Positions 24,238-36,365 of a stretch of 64,000 nucleotides of DNA are shown here, in pieces. How positions within the stretch are numbered: the first letter of the stretch is position 1; each line of letters opens with the position of its first letter. The translations under genes were made by a program, and so were the position numbers. Below the pieces are notes generated by a model, which saw only the letters and a program-made list of their open reading frames with translations, had not been told where the DNA came from and did no database searches. Origin of the DNA: Zygaena filipendulae (lineage: Eukaryota; Arthropoda; Insecta; Lepidoptera; Zygaenidae); NCBI GenBank assembly GCA_907165275.2, contig OU015654.1, positions 3,551,501 to 3,615,500 of the forward strand, written 5' to 3'.

Positions 24238-25049
24238 GCTGAAAAGTTAATTCATACATGCAACAATTTACAAAGCAGTTAACGGCCACATTAGTTGTTT
24301 GTAGTTACGACGGCTAGGAAGACATTTTGGCTTCTAGCCTAATAGCGAATATAGTGCTCGCTAAATTGTTTACATTTTAGCTTTCTGGAAACGTCTCCCA
24401 CATATGGTGATAGCCAAACAGGACTTTGTATGCAAATGCTTTCATAAGCTTTTAGCTTCGTAAGTAGAAAAGTAGTTAAGTACTTTATAGTACAAGACTG
24501 GTCGTCCTTGAGATCCTTGTGGGAAACTTTCGTCCACCGGTGGACGTTTGGGGATTGAAAGAAGATTGGGAAGTGCTATGTTTTTATCTATACGTACATC
24601 AAATAATTCCCAAGAATCTCAAAAACACACGTGTGTCAAAAACAGTGATGAAATACATCCTAAAAGGTATACTATATTATGTAGTTACTTTCGGTTTACT
24701 CACTGGATTATTTTTGTATAATGCCCAGAAAATACGTTTTGGTGGGTGGGTGTTCGCACATCGGAAATGGTACCAATTAACTTTGTTATAATCACTGTTC
24801 AAACCTGAACTAAGCCACAGATAATATAATACTATACTCGCGTGAATACTCGCTAGTATAATACAGCGGCATTTTCTGCCCCCCAAATGCACAAGCCGAT
24901 CAGTTGTGAACTATCATTTCTTTATTTCCATTCGCTGGTAACTGCACTTCTGTTTAAAACATTACAAATCTAACATTTTATCAATGATCATAATATTATA
25001 CCGCTAAGGCGATGCTATTGAAAGGCCTTACCTATACGGTTCCAGATTA
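24238..25049. other. Unannotated gap
   Basis: It contains a 90-codon frame at 24519-24791 opposite a 71-codon frame. Neither has a recognised domain. Confidence 0.45.
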
Positions 25050-25288
25050 ACCGCCGCACTCAGAGTCGACTTTAATGATTACTTAGTTAAGTATAGATTT
25101 TTAAAACAAAACTACCTCAATCAGACAAGTTTAATAAATTAATGTTACTTGGCATTTAACTAATTAAGTTACATCTCATTAAATTCCAATTAACATTAAT
25201 TTACTGAACGTCTCTGATTGCGGCAGTTTTGTTTTAAAAATCTATACTTAACTAAGTAATCATTAAAGTTGACTCTGAGTGCGGCCGT
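25050..25288. mobile_element. MITE family N, copy 1
   Basis: A 239-bp element with inverted ends: ACCGCCGCACTCAGAGTCGA on the left and CTGAGTGCGGCCGT on the right. The arms continue for some 60 bp (AATGATTACTTAGTTAAG, then TATAGATTTTTAAAACAAAA). The copy at 50482-50720 has the same 239-bp length and very high identity. It has no ORF and must have been mobilised in trans. Confidence 0.85.
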
Positions 25289-25507
25289 AAGACAGTTACA
25301 TTGAACTTGCATTAATTAAGTAACGACTCAGGAAACCAGTTTGTGGATACTGGATAGTCACTAGTAAATACAACTGACCACAAATCGGTCTACTTTCTGT
25401 ATCTCGATCCTTTATAGCAGGCTTTGATCAACTCTTTGTTGTATGATAAGATTAATTATTATTAAGAATTATGACCCTCATAATTATATGATGTTTGTTC
25501 TCGCTTA

Positions 25508-25649
25508 TGCTACTGCTCCACCTGTGTGTTAACGCGTAAATTAGTGCGCTAATTTAGATGTGGCCAACATTTTAACGCGTTAACTTACTAACATTACCAC
25601 GTTAGACATTAACATCAACGTTAACGTTAACGCAGGTGGAGCAGTAGCA
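25508..25649. mobile_element. Small MITE with TTA target duplication
   Basis: Perfect inverted ends start TGCTACTGCTCCACCTG and end CAGGTGGAGCAGTAGCA. Both sides are flanked by TTA (25505-25507 and 25650-25652). A 3-bp TWA duplication is characteristic of PIF/Harbinger transposition. The 142-bp interior is rich in GTTAACG words. Confidence 0.8.
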
Positions 25650-27342
25650 TTAGACGAAATAACTCTTATCTAAATTTAAATGACTGAACACGACTGAATT
25701 AATCAATCCAAGTGTAGTGTACATTGAATGGGAAAGTTGGAAAAGGAAGAGAAAATTCACAGCCATCTTTGAATAAATGCAATGAAACTAGAGCTAACAA
25801 GAAATAATTTCATTACCAAAGACGTTTTATAAACCGGTCTTTTCACATGCCTCGTATAGATTCAAAAGAGATCGAGAAATCCGAACACCACCTTGAACTT
25901 CACCACCAGCTACTGAAATATGTAGCACATTAAGGAGAAAGCGAGAACACTACAAAAGTGTTTCCCCTTTTTGCAAGCCATTGCCATCAAATATATATAA
26001 CAATTGCCTAGCTGTGCCATACTTGGAGAAACGGTAACGTGAGCTATTCTATCGTTTCCGTGACAGCCTTACGGATTGACAAATCCACGTTTAACTGAGA
26101 ACGGTCAGCCATAAATCAGATTGATTGATGAAAAGAGGTGTTACATTCTACTCCAGCGATTATAAATAATTCGATAACTTTAGATGTAAAACATGAATCA
26201 ATTCAACCATTTGACACATGTTATATGGATCTACGCAAAACATTGTTAGTTTTCTACAAATTTTATAGTATAAAAATTAACAGTACCTAACAAGTATACG
26301 AGAATCGATGCGAAAACTTACAATTCTCAAATAGGGATCAAATTACCTCATAATAATAATTTGATAAAAGAAGACTAGGTATTTTCAAAAGCTCAAAACC
26401 AAATACTTACCTTTTTTCAAGGTTGACCTTAATTTTCACATGACAAAGTGACTGCACCAGCCCTTTCACATAATATTGTCTTTGCTTTTCAGTTTCCTAG
26501 GGCTAAGAAGTAAGACTAGAGAGAAGAATCTGCGTGATAAACAAGCTTCGGCTAAGACCTTACCAGCCGAAGATACCACTATTCTTCTTCTTCTTCACTA
26601 TTGAATGAGGGTCACAACAATTTTTAAAGGTAATAATTTGATACAAAATTTTATCATTTACCCAACCATCCTCAAGTTTCGAGAGGTTTGAGGTCACACC
26701 ACCGCCCTTGAAAGCCGAAATTCGTCTTCGTCGCCTCACAGTGTTGGAACAGTGTACACGGGTACACGTTAACGAGCACTGCTCATGAATAATTCATCCC
26801 CCGTACCACTACGATGGAGATATTCAAGTGTATTTATCTACAAGATTTTTTAAATATTATGATGACTGACAATGTAATTGAGAGGAGTCAGCAAACTGAC
26901 TTCTGTAACGTGAGCACAACTATGCTTTATGAATATGTACTAATATACAAAACGTTTTTATTGGAACGCAGAGGTCGTCACGGACGGAAAAGCGTTATGC
27001 GTCATATTTGTTAACATCATGTGTGAATGACAATACGTCATTGTCATTTTGTGATTGTTTTAATTTGCGGGTTACGTTGTCTGAATTATTATTATTGCAA
27101 TTTTGTAATCGAAATTTAAAAAATGAAATTGCAAGTATGTGTAATACAAACTTAGAAAAGTAAGTTAGTAAAATTTTATATTTTGATACAATGTGTTTAT
27201 TGCTCACAAAATTTTGTCAATGTTATTTGAGTGTTAAGTATTTATACTATTTACACACATACAATAACGTGGAGAATTTCGTTCCTGACGGGAGTTCCCC
27301 GAACGCACGTTATACGTTTTTTATAATAACATATTATTATGT
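25650..27342. other. Unannotated gap
   Basis: AT-rich sequence with no supported gene. Frames near 26814 and 26995 are short and unremarkable. Confidence 0.5.
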
Positions 27343-27547
27343 ACTAGCTGTCCCACGCGGTTTCACCCGCGATAATTTCGGAGTTCCCGCGGGAATTCCG
27401 GATTACAATATAGCCTATGTTACTCAGGGATAATGTAACTTCTAATGGTGAAAGAATTTTTGAAATCGGTCTAGTAGTTTTTGAGTTAAATCGTGACAAA
27501 CAAACAAACAAAAAACCAAATCTTTCCTCTATATAATATTAGTATAG
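27343..27547 (+). repeat. Family A repeat
   Basis: ACTAGCTGTCCCACGCGGTT start, CACCCGCG, GGAGTTCCCGCGGGAATTCC, then TATGTTACTCAGGGATAATG and an ACAAACAAACAAAAAACC tail ending in TATTAGTATAGAT. This is the same subfamily as the inverted copy at 21691. Confidence 0.8.
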
Positions 27548-29084
27548 ATTTTTCGGATCGGAGGTACCAGAGATTTTTTCTACTTTAATTTGATAAAACT
27601 GACGTATGCGTATGTTATAGGTAAGTACATGTTTATTACATAGTAGTCATTATAAAGTAGTATCTCTGTTGGAAAGTTATTAGTCTGAAAGCTTGTATTT
27701 GTCTATTGGGTACACAATTTAATCATTAGATCCCAATTAATCATCGCAAATTATAATCCGGTATTTGGCACAACAGTCACGTTCGCAATCTGTATAATTC
27801 CGATAATACGAGAATTTAATTTATAATTTGAATTCCATTCGCGAAACGCAACAAAGGCATTCCTTGCGACGTGGAATGCGAAAATTTTCCAAATGTAAAA
27901 TAGATATTTTATGACAAATTCGTCGTTATTTGATAGACCCTCTCGACTTTTTTTATTAAAAACCTGTGAAATTACAACAAAGATATTATACATTTCATAG
28001 GACCGACAGAATAAAGTAAATTATTATTCATATTGCTAAAATACACAATTTTTATTGTTATAATACATTAAGCTGTACCTACTGATCACACGTCTTATTT
28101 AAAACAAAAAGACAACTATTAATATAATTAGTATTTGAGATCTGTGGTATAATAGTTTTTATAGTTTGCTCATAAAATATTATCATGTAAACGTATATAT
28201 TAAATTCGTTTACATGAATTTTCATAATGAAAACCAGCTAAGTGTCCGCGGTTTCATGTGGGTTTCACTCACTTTTAAATGCTAATATTTTTCCCGACAT
28301 TCGATTTCAATGAAATAAAGCTTGTTTCTCCAAACTAAACAACAACAACCCGTGAAAATCGTATGAACATTCGCGTAGTCAGTCGTTTCAGAGATTAGCA
28401 TGAACCGTAGACGGACAAAACAATTCTACAATTTTTTTATTGCACTTTCTCGATTTTAAACCGACACAAAAAAGGGGTTTATTGGATCTATTAGTGACTG
28501 TAATTTAAGTGCAAGACGGGGATTGCGCTGTTTCATTTTAATATGTGTAGATCAAAAAAATATAGACGCACTTTTTATTCGGTTTCTAAATATTTAAGTC
28601 TAAGCCCTTCCGACTTCTTTATGAATTTGGCTATAATATAGTCCTGGGTATGACCACGACCCCTTTCTGTCATGTGCTTTAATTTGAATTACGTCGAGGC
28701 GGACGGCCGAAGCCACCCTTCGACCAGCATTCGCATTACGCCCCCACGGGATCACCGAACCCGGCAAACACGATTCGGTTTTACATTCAATGAGGGAAAG
28801 TGCGTGCGGCGTCTGAATACTGCAAAAGGTTATCCGTGGATCGTGTATCATTAATATTTAAATAACTTTTTTCTATAATATGGTTCAAATTCTCAATAAG
28901 TTGATTAACCTACGCAGTATACGACTAATTTCGTATACATACTTACATAATATAGATCTGTGGGTTGTGAAATGTTTTATACATATTAATAATAGAAACA
29001 TTATATACATATAAGTACCTGGATGACCTGAAGTAATTTTTTTGGTAAATTTTACAGTTTTTACGTAAGTAGGTATATATTTTT
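27548..29084. other. Gap with one GC-rich, possibly coding island
   Basis: Mostly AT-rich. At 28600-28854 a GC-rich block is open on both strands for 60-83 codons. The plus-strand translation includes GFTFNEGKCVRRLNTAKGYP. No family was recognised, so it is listed in findings rather than called. Confidence 0.4.
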
Positions 29085-29337
29085 ATCATCACAGTTTAAC
29101 AACACCATCTATTGTTAAGTAGCTTTAGTGTTGCTGTGTCGGTAAAGCAATACCAAACACAAATTTTTCATTGCCTGAAAACACGGATAAAACGATATTT
29201 TCTAAAAATGAAACCTAGCTAGGTCGATTGATCGTCCCTGAAACCCCTTGCATACTAAATTTCATTGAAATAGTTGGAGCCGTTTCCGAGATTCAGATGT
29301 ATACGTTTGAAGGTAGTAATAAAAATATATAGATAGA
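29085..29337 (+). repeat. Dispersed repeat (family E), copy 2
   Basis: The fuller copy of the repeat seen at 10335: ACACCATCTATTGTTAAG, ATTGCCTGAAAACACGGATA, CCTAGCTAGGTCGATTGATC, CCCTGAAACCCCTTGCATAC, GGAGCCGTTTCCGAGATTCA and a TATAGATAGATAGA tail. The constant 3' end and simple tail suggest a truncated non-LTR element or SINE. Confidence 0.65.
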
Positions 29338-30123
29338 TAGATACAAACATTGTCTCTCGTAGAGGTTGGTACTTACTACTTAGTCATCAAAGCACAACGT
29401 GTGGCTCGAGGGGAAACATTCAGTCTGGCTTCGGATTGCCAGTTGTTGAGATTTTGTGCCGTCCTTTATTACGAGTATCCGTGGATATGTCGTAGGTGTA
29501 TTTAACTATGTCGTCTTAAGGCATATTATATTATAATTCTTTGGTTTACAAACGCGCGATATTTTGTATGTACGGCCACAACAGCCCCCTTAGTCAAGTT
29601 GACAATCTATGACCGTTAGGTTACGTTTCTCGTTTAATTCTTTTTTTTTACATCAATGATTCCAAAATTGTTGTCCAATTTACCAAATAAACGCATTTTT
29701 CATTATCATTGTTGTTTTTTTTTCATATATTTTACTGAGTTATATATGGGAACTTAAAAATATACCTAAACGTGGTGACAGCAAACAACAAAAATTCAAA
29801 ACATTTCATTTCGTACCTACGCGCTAGGTACGTTACTTTTATTATGCGAACGTTTCAAGAGGCACAATAATATTTTACGATCGGAAACGTAAAAATTCAT
29901 AAGACTTCATTAAAGTCCGCATCGTAACCGGTTGTGGAAACGGTAGGGTTATGCAAGCGGCGTGGGGAGGGATCTGATATAAATATCGTTATTATGTATC
30001 AAGTTGCGAGGTTAGCACAGCTCAAGGGTCTTAAGCAAGTATGTATAAAATATGTAACAAATGTAATAAAAAAATAAATAACAATCGAATCCTCTAAAAA
30101 TTCTAAGCACTCTAGGTATATTC
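29338..30123. other. Unannotated gap
   Basis: No gene or repeat recognised. Confidence 0.5.
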
Positions 30124-30453
30124 AATGGGCATGTTGACTAATTTTTATTTTTTAGTCCGTCTTGTAGATTATTAAAAAATATTGGACACGTATTTTTTCT
30201 TTTTTTACGTAATCAAAAAATAACAGCGATATATTGAGTAGAAATTTCGCGTGACGTCACTATTCTGACAATTTGTATGGCGGTTTTGCGGTTAGTGACG
30301 TCACGACCTCCTCATCCTAAACTTTAATGCGCTTTATCTCTGTATATTTTAATTTATTTAAAAAAGCAAAAAATACGTGTCTATTGTTTTTTTATTTTCT
30401 AACTGACGGACTAATTAGAATTTTGATTTTCAATAGTAGGCAACATCCCTATT
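30124..30453. mobile_element. MITE family J with paired TGACGTCA palindromes, copy 1
   Basis: 330 bp. The left end AATGGGCATGTTGACTA matches the inverse of the right end, AATAGGGATGTTGCCTA. TTAGTCCGTC (left) and GACGGACTAA (right), and ACACGTATTTTTTC and AAAAAATACGTGT, form inner inverted repeats. The centre holds GTGACGTCAC twice (30251-30260, 30295-30304), symmetrically placed. A 331-bp relative lies at 62342-62672. Confidence 0.75.
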
Positions 30454-31253
30454 AGCTAGCTACTATGTACATATGCAACACCATACAATGTATAAAATAG
30501 TACTTACTAATCGTACGGTGAAACGGGATATTTTCGTGATGATCCCTAAGTGATTAGGTATGTACTCGTACCATACATAATACATATATAGCAAGAGAAC
30601 GCGTACGCGTCTAATCCCCTTTCCGTAAGCCTATCCCGTCTCCCGGATGTTCCCGGCTATCCTGTCCGATAGAGTCGCTTGATTAATCACATATCAGTTA
30701 ACACGGATCAGGTTTCCTATTAGAGCTAAGCAGGGGATTTTAAGACGTGTCGATTTTCTTACTAAAATGCTCCAATGGGTTGGAAAATTTCAAAGGAATA
30801 AACTTGGATCCGGTGCAATGTGTGCGGAATGAAGATACGAGTTGTTTATTTGTTGTTGAAAAGAAGCCGTTCTTTTGTTTTCCTTTGTTATTTTAAAAAC
30901 ACCCCAAGGGATAGGGATATACCTACATAATATATATATTTTTTAAGATTTGATTTTTGTATGTTTGTTTTTTGTTAGGTACGTACGTGATCAATTTTAA
31001 AAATTGTTTCACGTTTAGGAAGCTACAGTGTTCCTTAGTGACATAGGGTCCGAAATTAATGCGTGTAAATCGTGGTGTATCCACTAGTATTGATTAAAAT
31101 ACATAATATCTTCGTGACGATTATAAGTGATTGTGACAACCAATCCTAAGTAATAAGGAACTTTTGATTTGATTTGTGATAAGCCCTACAAGAATATTGT
31201 ATTTAATTAAAGATTGAATAATTTGCACACTTATGTGTACTAAACTTTACTTT
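30454..31253. other. Unannotated gap
   Basis: A GC-rich patch lies at 30595-30680 (ACGCGTACGCGTC). A degraded family A fragment may be present at 30955-31090. No gene recognised. Confidence 0.4.
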
Positions 31254-31312
31254 TTAACCGACTTCCAAAAAGAAGGAGGTTCTATGTTCGATTGTATGTA
31301 TTTTATTCCGTA
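31254..31312 (+). repeat. CCGACTTCC-type repeat tail
   Basis: TTTTTAACCGACTTCCAAAA, then GAAGGAGGTTCTATGTTCGA and TTGTATGTA. This is the inverse of the end of the composite element at 19505-19558. Another relative begins near 46976. Confidence 0.6.
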
Positions 31313-31703
31313 GTATTTTTATTATGTAGAAAAGGCAAAAGCACTTTATCTTTGGAAATGTTACCACTGAATGGATCACTGTACAAAAATTGTGGCAACA
31401 GTAATTTACAAATTGCTTTCAGCTTACAATCTGTGGAATACCTGCGGCATTAGAAGAATTGGGATTAGCGTTTAACATATTAAAAGGAAGTCCAAAAATA
31501 AAATGATGGTTAGAATTTAAACAAAATGAATTGAAACTCCTTTTAGCTTTTTATGAGGAGACAATTTCTTGATTGTCTTGTGTATTTCTATACAACGCAT
31601 CTATCTATTGTATACGGGGTGTTGTCACAATTACTTTTAATAAAAGATTTACTACTTGCTCCTTGCTCGCTCAATTTTCACGAATAATTATTTTTATGGA
31701 TAA

Positions 31704-31845
31704 CTAGCTGTGCCCCGCGATTTCACCCGCGTGAGTTTTGGAATCAGAACAACCCGCCAAAGTTTCATCACAATCGTTTCGAACCGGTTTCGAAACGCAT
31801 AGAGGACAGACATAAAAACATTCATTTTTATTTATAAAGAAGATT
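31704..31845 (+). repeat. Family A-like repeat, RTE-tail variant
   Basis: ACTAGCTGTGCCCCGCGATT, CACCCGCGTGAGTTTTGG, then CATCACAATCG and ATAGAGGACAGACATAAAAA. The first block is shared with family A; the rest matches the fragment at 19580. Confidence 0.6.
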
Positions 31846-32332
31846 ACGTCAAAAACTAACGCTATGTTTTTATTTTTAACCGACTACTATACTCGCTTTC
31901 AAAACGTACCTCATTTTATTCCTACACCCTGTACATTTGACCTTATAGTCATATTTATGCAATAGCAGGGAATTTGTTAAGTCAACACAATGAACGGTCA
32001 CTGGTTCTTGTCATAATAGTTACACAATCATGTGGTATATGGCCCGCTTGGGCGGCGGTGCGCGACATTTCGCTATCAGCACTGCATGAGCGTATCGCTG
32101 TATACATAAGTAGAGCAGAAACTTTAGTTCCGATTATTATTACACGTGATCACTGATAAGATACCATAGATATAAATAAATAAATAAATAAATTACAAAT
32201 GTTACATACAATTATATTTATATAAATATATATCTGTATGAGTTAATTAATTATAAGGCTTTAGTTTTATAAATGTTTTGGATGGCTATGGAAGAGTGGG
32301 ACCTACTGGCACAAGTATAAAAAGAAGTCTTT
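31846..32332. other. Unannotated gap
   Basis: A 60-codon frame at 31974-32156 crosses a GC-rich spot but shows no motif or splice context. Confidence 0.4.
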
Positions 32333-32460
32333 TCTATACCCCCTGACAACGTGTATGCAAAATTTTATGATGATCGATTGAGTAGTTAAGGCGTGAAAAC
32401 GTAAGGAACAAAATAAAATCATTTTCACATTTTTAATATAAAAATACAGAGATAACATAG
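32333..32460 (+). repeat. Family A repeat, 3' part
   Basis: CCCCTGACAACGTGTATGCA, AAATTTTATGATGATCGATT, GAGTAGTTAAGGCGTGAAAA and a GTAAGGAACAAAATAAAATC tail. The CCGCGG head is absent. Confidence 0.6.
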
Positions 32461-33423
32461 AGTACTACATAAGGCAAGAATATGCCTTTAATTAAAATCA
32501 TTTTACGAAAAAAAAAAACAGTGTTTTTTCGTCTTTTCTTATTTATTCTCTTATTTTTCCAACGCCGAAACGGATGACGTCCAGAGACGAAATAAGGTCC
32601 TGAATTAATTGGTAGTACCTACAGAGGCCAGAGGGTAAATTTCGCTGGAGCAATAAACACAGAACCGCACCACCTCCGTTTAGAAATAAAGGTCTCACCA
32701 GGATGTATCAATACAAACGTACTCGCATTAAGTCGGTCGATCATCGCAACAGAGGGATGAGAGGGGCGACCTTTATAGCTATAAATGTGCTGTAAAGGCT
32801 GCAGGAGAGGTGCAGTTTCGTGTATTTATGTAGTAGCTAGTATAGTAATATAGAGTCAGCATAAAAATTTATAAACACATTTGACAGTCGTTGAACTACC
32901 ATTGACAAAACTGACCACATATTTTTGGTACTGACTCTACGATGGAAGGATCGTATATTATACGAATCTGGTACAAATAGATAGGGTAAAGAATAAAGAA
33001 GCACAGAGAAGCCACGGGACGCCATCAGATTGTATTAGCTAGAGTGGACACTGACTGCACTTTGTATCAAAGTATCCACTACAATAGGTGATTACGAATC
33101 GACATTGCTCAGTAATAATACTTCAATATTGTATTTTTTCGGGACCTCGGGAACTTCGCAAACTTTTCGGGATCAATTCTGTAAAATGATATTGAAAATT
33201 ATATTTATACAAAGATTATTTTGTTAGTTGTTAACTTTTTAATTTAAAAGTCTTTTATCATTCCTTGGCAGATAAATTATAAAGTCTATTTGCTACAAGG
33301 AAAATAATGAAATGTTTCATAAACTATAACAAAATAAATAACATTGCTTGTTCTGAGCATAGAAAAATCCACGATAGCTTTCAAACGTTTAGTTTAGTGT
33401 AATGAGTTCTAATTAATATTTGA
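32461..33423. other. Unannotated gap
   Basis: AT-rich with a moderately GC-rich spot at 32570-32830. No gene supported. Confidence 0.45.
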
Positions 33424-33970
33424 TACTAGCTGTGCCCAGCGGTTTCACCTGTGTAAGTTTCGGAATTCCCGCAATAACTCCAAAGCAGCCTAATTTACTC
33501 CTTATAACATTATTAGCCGTGAAATGCCCGTCAAAATCGGTCCTACTGTTTCGGAGATTCACCCGCGTGAGTTTCGGAATTCCCGCAGGACGTCCAAACT
33601 TCTTTTATTCTTCTTCTCCTTACAATAACAAACACAACAAAAAAAGAATTAGTGAAATTGGTAGAGCCGTTCACGCGTGATGCCATGACCAAGGGAAATA
33701 GGGATTCATTTTTATATATATATATAGACTAGCTGTCCTTCGCGGTTTCACCCGCGATAATTTCGAAGTTCCCGCGGAATTGTTCCATACAAACTTTGCA
33801 ACCCCTTTTCATCTCCTTAGGGGTTGAATTTTCAAAAATCCTTTCTTATCGGGTGCCTTCGTCATACAATGAACACACCCTCCAAGTTTCAGGTCTCTAC
33901 GATCAGCGGTTTAGGCTGTGCGTTGATCCATCATTCATTCAGGACAAAGCATTTTATATGTATAGATAGA
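33424..33970 (+). repeat. Two adjacent family A repeats
   Basis: The first copy (33424-33727) has a duplicated CACC.GTG(T)GAGTTTCGGAAT block, a local tandem duplication. The second (33728-33970) starts ACTAGCTGTCCTTCGCGG and continues with GTTGAATTTTCAAAAATCCT, CCAAGTTTCAGGTCTCTACG and GGCTGTGCGTTGATCCATCA. The second shares this sub-structure with the inverse copy at 49808-50024. Confidence 0.75.
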
Positions 33971-35410
33971 AGAAGATTGATAGAGTGAAATGAAAGTTAT
34001 CAACAGCTAATTTTATACTGTTCTAATTTACTGTCAAAAATCTTTTGTTTAAAGCAGGTAGTTTAAAACTTAATAGCATGATCTAAAACTATTTACATTA
34101 AAGGTTAGGATGACAATACCTACTGGCTAATTTGTTCCATAAAAGATTCAGCTATTTACCAGTACTATGTACCAATATAATATGTAAATGACTTTCGAAA
34201 TTACTTTATTAGTTGGCGTTAAATGATCACTGGAATTTTATTGTAAAAGTGTGAAAAAAATTAGGAAATTTCAACTCTAACAAAAGCAATTCCATTTTAT
34301 TTGCATAATTTACTAGTTAATAAAACTTAAAGAATGACGTCGTAAAGTGGAAACTCGTAAAAGCATGACTTCCACGAAACCGGTTCGCGTGCATGCAGAT
34401 ACTCGGACTACCCTCGTCTACCAAAAACCCCTAATTTTCAACTCTGTTCCAATGCAGGAAGTTTTACTTTAGAATAACAATAAAAGTTTTTTTTAGTATG
34501 CTAAAAAGTGTCGTATGTCGTTTAATTAAATAGAAGCCTTGTATAGAGAGATGTAGAGTCAAGAAACTTTAGAAGTGAACGTGAGCAATTTGCTAGTTGT
34601 GCCCGTCATGCACTTGACAATAGAACTTTTTTCTGATCACAAACCATCGTAAGCCCGCGCCTAACATTTATTTAACCACATCCAATCATCATTCAGAATT
34701 AACTTATCTAATTTATTGTAATTTGTAATGTCTTTTGCTGTATTCACGGTATGCGTTCCTAGCGTGGGTAGTATCGTGTAATTTTCAACATTTCTGGAAA
34801 CCTAATAACATTTGGACATGTAAACGAATTCCAAAAGCGTATCACACACGCTACCCAATATAACAACGCAGAGTTGAAGGTCCCTCGGGGATACAAACGA
34901 AATTCGTTAATCAAAGAACTAATTGGGGTTCGTATAGACTATAGAGTATAGATAGTCGTAACAAATGACAGCAAACAAACAAACAAAAAATTGGAAAACA
35001 AAGAATTTTCGATTAACGGATCGGTCCATTGGGAGCTCCTTTGATCAAAGCTGAGCTCATATTGTACGCGAGTAAAATATGTAATGTTTTTTAGAATGGA
35101 CTTAGATATGAAAGCTAGGTTATTTTTAGATACCTATTACCTATAGTTATAATACTGCGCTATACACACGACTTCGGGCTTCCCCTTAAATATGGCAAAA
35201 AACTAACTCCACTCGCAACCGACTCACACCTACAAACAAGATTAGCCAATAGTAATATAGATTAGTCAAGCCATCATCGTAAAAAGTAGTAGAATGCGTA
35301 TTGAATGTTCCGATTGCTCGCTGAGAACGACCTTGGCCAAGACCGTTGGCCCAGCCCTTGAACCATCTGTACAGTTGGCACCAAGCATTTGTACAGTTGC
35401 CCACAAATGC
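33971..35410. other. Unannotated gap
   Basis: No supported gene. A 72-codon minus frame at 35186-35404 abuts the LINE fragment downstream and could be decayed LINE sequence, but no motif was seen. Confidence 0.45.
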
Positions 35411-35575
35411 TCTACATTTTGTAGAGTTAGAATAGAATGAAAAAAATATTTCTAACCAAAAGACAAATACAAAAATAAGCTAAATATGAAATTAAACAAA
35501 GGTTCTAAAATCGCTACATGCCGTACAACTAGTCCCACGACGCGGATTTTCAGTGGCGAGTGGCGACCAATGTCT
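35411..35575 (-). mobile_element. LINE 3' end fragment (family F), copy 2
   Basis: TAGAATAGAATGAAAAAAAT is the inverted tail, and CACGACGCGGATTTTCAGTG then GGCGA is the shared block with 11855-12033. No reverse transcriptase domain remains. Confidence 0.5.
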
Positions 35576-35897
35576 ACGTAAGATTTTACACGAAATGGAT
35601 TTTGCGTGCCGTAAGGTCAATCAGTCTGTTCAGTCACTTTTCATATTGACTGTACTGTAAAATAGGTATGCAGGTTAGTTACTCTGTGCTTTCGAAGACA
35701 GTAATAATAATTTATTGCCTATTGTTGGATACTGTCAAGCTTCTCAGGAGAAAAGAAAGAAATTATTCTTAAAGTTATACAATAAAAACCATTAAAAACG
35801 TAATGTATTGTGTGAAATGATGGCTACTAGCAATTTCACTAATAAAGTTATTTTATCCATGTGGGTACTGGGTACCTATTACCTAAATATAAAAGGA

Positions 35898-35954
35898 GGC
35901 ATTAAGTTCGCCATTTGTACTATTTTGTGCAAGAAGAATAAATAAATAAATAAA
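35898..35954 (+). mobile_element. Truncated LINE 3' tail (family B)
   Basis: GGCATTAAGTTCGCCATTTG, TACTATTTTGTGCAAGAAG and an AATA tail; nearly identical to the insert at 9571-9640. Confidence 0.65.
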
Positions 35955-36102
35955 AGGACATCCACCGCTTGACTAATTCATCAAACACTCAAACTCAACA
36001 ACATTACCTAAACTCAACAAAATTATGGAAACTCTAAATAGAGACGGAAAACTATTGCACACCAAAATTAATTTTGACTTTTCTTAAAACTAAAAGTTTT
36101 GT

Positions 36103-36365
36103 CTACTTCACAACACAGAGATCTCCTTGATCCCACACTAAGCTATAAGCCTGTGTGGTGAAAACCAAGCAAACGTGGCATATACCTACTACATATTATT
36201 ACATATATATATATTAATTATTATGCCATAGATATATAAACACGCCCAGAATGGAAAGTGGAACCCTGCGTTCTTCACACAAAGTCCACTTCCACCGAGA
36301 ATCGAACCCGGAACCTTTCGATTAGCGGGTTGTCATGGTGACCTACGGCGCCAATCGGGTCATCA
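36103..36365 (-). mobile_element. tRNA-derived SINE
   Basis: The inverse of the SINE at 15878. The B box appears as GAATCGAACCCGGAACC (36299) and the A box region as ACCTACGGCGCCAATC (36341). The body contains CTTGATCCCACACTAAGCTA and CCAGAATGGAAAGTGGAACC. Confidence 0.8.
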
